This document shows positions 62,380 through 64,000 of a stretch of 64,000 nucleotides of DNA, piece after piece (the first letter of the stretch is position 1; the number at the start of each line of letters is the position of its first letter). A program made the translations under genes and the position numbers. The stretch is from Clavelina lepadiformis (lineage: Eukaryota > Chordata > Ascidiacea > Aplousobranchia > Clavelinidae), in contig NC_135246.1 of assembly GCF_947623445.1 (NCBI RefSeq), forward strand, positions 126,501 through 190,500, given 5' to 3'. The notes under the pieces were generated by a model, which was given only the letters and a program-made list of their open reading frames with translations, searched no databases and was not told the origin of the DNA.

Positions 62380-62450
62380 GCAGTGAATTTCGAACCCGCG
62401 ACCTGTAGGTTTTAAACCGTCTTCCTTGCCACTACACCAATTGGTTTTGG
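62380..62450 (-). mobile_element. tRNA-derived SINE fragment
   Basis: The minus strand has TTGGTGTAGTGGCAAGGAAG (box A-like) followed by GGTCGCGGGTTCGAAATTC (box B-like). Spacing suits a tRNA head, but the acceptor stem is not kept. The short tail of TATA-rich tandem sequence at 62490-62560 lies on its upstream side on this strand. Confidence 0.6.
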
Positions 62451-62857
62451 ATTGGAACAGTTACGGCCAATACGCGCCTAATACTATTATACCCCTTCTT
62501 ACCTATACCCATATATATACCTATAGACCTATATATCCCTACGCGCCTTGTCGGTCTATCAAAATTGTGAGGCCAAAGTTGTTAGACAAAATATACAGAT
62601 TTTGATTAAATTTTTTATTTATAATTTAATCATTGCTTTTAAAGAGATTTTGCAAAAAAACTTCAAAACTGGTGACGTCACCATGAGGACTACTTAAATT
62701 AATTCCCTAAGATGAGATAAATAAAATGCAACACCGGTGGCGATTCAAAGTTGCAAAACTTTTCACTGGCAGATGATTTATAGAGAGAGAACTCTCATTG
62801 ACAACCCTGCGTTTAACTGGGAACATCGTGCTCAGGGAACCCGCCATTATTACGTCA

Positions 62858-63697
62858 TTAATGAGCAATGGCCGGAGAGAAAAGATACCTGGTTTTCCTG
62901 ACCTCTTCCCAGTCCAAAGGAGATTGTGACGTAACCATATATGGCGTTGTCATGAAATGCGCGTCTTCAGCGACATCTGACTTGTTGGACTTTTCAGGAC
63001 TCGTCCCTCGAAAAGTCCTAACACCCTTCACACTCGACGAAACGCGCTTCTTCTGCGAAAAATAGATTTGTGACGTCATTATAACTCAAGTAAAGCTAAA
63101 TGTGCTCGAAGCTCCCTTTATAGGACAATTGTGGCGTCATACCTCGTCATCCATTTTGGCGACAAAATTTTTGACCAATCCTGTCATTTCCTCCTGCTGG
63201 TCACGTGCCTTGATAAGGAGCCTGTTATTCTTCCTCTTTCTCAAGTCCTCCCGCTCCCTCATGAGGAGGAGGCTCGGATCCGTGTCCCTAGACAACCTCT
63301 GACCGAACAAACGGTCCCTTTGCGCCATCTTGCGACGTTGCTGAAAGAAAATCTGCGCGAGTTCTTTTCTGACGTCATCGCATTCATCCTGTGTCTGCTG
63401 GATCTTCATCCTGGAAGAAAAAGAAGAGTCTAGACCTGGTGAGGATGAATGTTGCTCTCACTCTGTCGGTGAGGAATCGTAATTTATTTCAGTGAACTGA
63501 CTTCGAGCAGAATCGACAGAAAGACAATGAGACATTATTACGTACGTCACAGGAAACGAATTTAGTCGTCACAATAACCTGCAATTGGCCTCGATTCCGC
63601 GATGTCCCGATATTTTAGACTGCAACCGATTCCTCTCTCTCAAATTCTCCTCTTTCGCTTGGTGAACTCGGTTGACCCTTGATCGCAGTGACGTCAT
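62858..63697 (-). CDS. Coiled-coil protein, function unknown (3 exons, start tentative)
   Basis: Exons on the minus strand are 63697-63579, 63410-63143 and 63052-62858, with GT..AG introns and matched phases, giving 193 residues. Exon 1 reads MTSLRSRVNRVHQAKEEN and continues with LRERNRLQSKISGHRG. Exon 2 is strongly charged and helical (MKIQQTQDECDDVRKELAQI, KMAQRDRLFGQRL, LLLMREREDLRKRKNNRLL). Exon 3 is less regular and ends TRYLFSPAIAH. The start at 63697 is chosen because it is the first in-frame ATG, but the frame stays open upstream and earlier exons may lie beyond the window. I do not recognise the family; many such proteins are axonemal or centrosomal, but nothing here proves it. Confidence 0.7.
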
Positions 63698-64000
63698 TTC
63701 AAACGAGGAGCGATACTTGAAGTTCAAAGCTTAAAGTTCATAACTTGCTCAGTTTATGATGAGCAGATAGAGAATGCTGGTGAATATGAATCAAACATTT
63801 TAAATAGGATTAAGACTTGCAATGTCTGGGCTAAGCTGCTCTGGACGCTTTCCCAAACACAACTATGTGACACCTTGACAAGCTTATTAACCATTTGAGC
63901 AAAAGAAAAAATTGAATTTCACTCTCAAGGTTACTGAATAAACTCCGTTGCAAGGATAAAGTGAAGAGAAACAACTTTATATGAAGCAATGCTAAGCTGT

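Overview
This window is eukaryotic DNA from an invertebrate chordate, most likely a Ciona-like ascidian tunicate. The gene set supports this: chordin, pentameric thrombospondin, a cytosolic carboxypeptidase of the AGBL2/3 type, a tetraspanin and eIF5A. The genes are compact, with many short introns that have GT..AG ends and small exons, separated by 1-4 kb of AT-rich spacer. No bacterial genes, CRISPR arrays or viral genomes were seen.

Layout: 2.1-6.7 kb (+) chordin, a secreted BMP antagonist. 7.3-7.8 kb (-) an intronless gene resembling sperm axoneme microtubule inner proteins (TEX49/SPMIP11 type). 9.5-17.6 kb (+) an AGBL2/3-type tubulin deglutamylase. 18.5-24.5 kb (+) a phase-consistent chain of 17 exons encoding a disordered protein that I do not recognise; its 5' end is unresolved. 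24.5-28.9 kb spacer with minisatellites. 28.9-33.6 kb (+) eIF5A with its hypusine site, followed by a decayed second copy of its 3' flank. 36.6-40.5 kb (+) a zinc-finger/Ulp1-like cysteine protease gene, possibly decaying. 40.5-44.9 kb spacer with a tRNA-derived SINE. 44.9-47.3 kb (+) a tetraspanin. 48.2-54.9 kb (+) a subgroup-B thrombospondin. 54.9-57.9 kb spacer. 57.9-60.1 kb (+) a secreted trypsin-like serine protease. 60.1-62.9 kb spacer with a cluster of tRNA-like SINE pieces. 62.9-63.7 kb (-) a coiled-coil protein.

The genes do not form one pathway. Two loose themes are visible: secreted or matrix proteins (chordin, thrombospondin, serine protease) and cilium/microtubule biology (the SPMIP-like gene next to the carboxypeptidase). 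The most striking non-genic signal is the great excess of the CRE-type palindrome TGACGTCA (and TGACGTAA/TTACGTCA variants) throughout introns, spacers and some exons. Others are a tandemly duplicated splice acceptor at 19.1-19.4 kb and a CRE-bearing 34-bp minisatellite at 36 kb. Exon joins were worked out by eye from splice sites and reading phase, so individual boundaries may be off by a few bases. Coordinates given for multi-exon genes span the introns.
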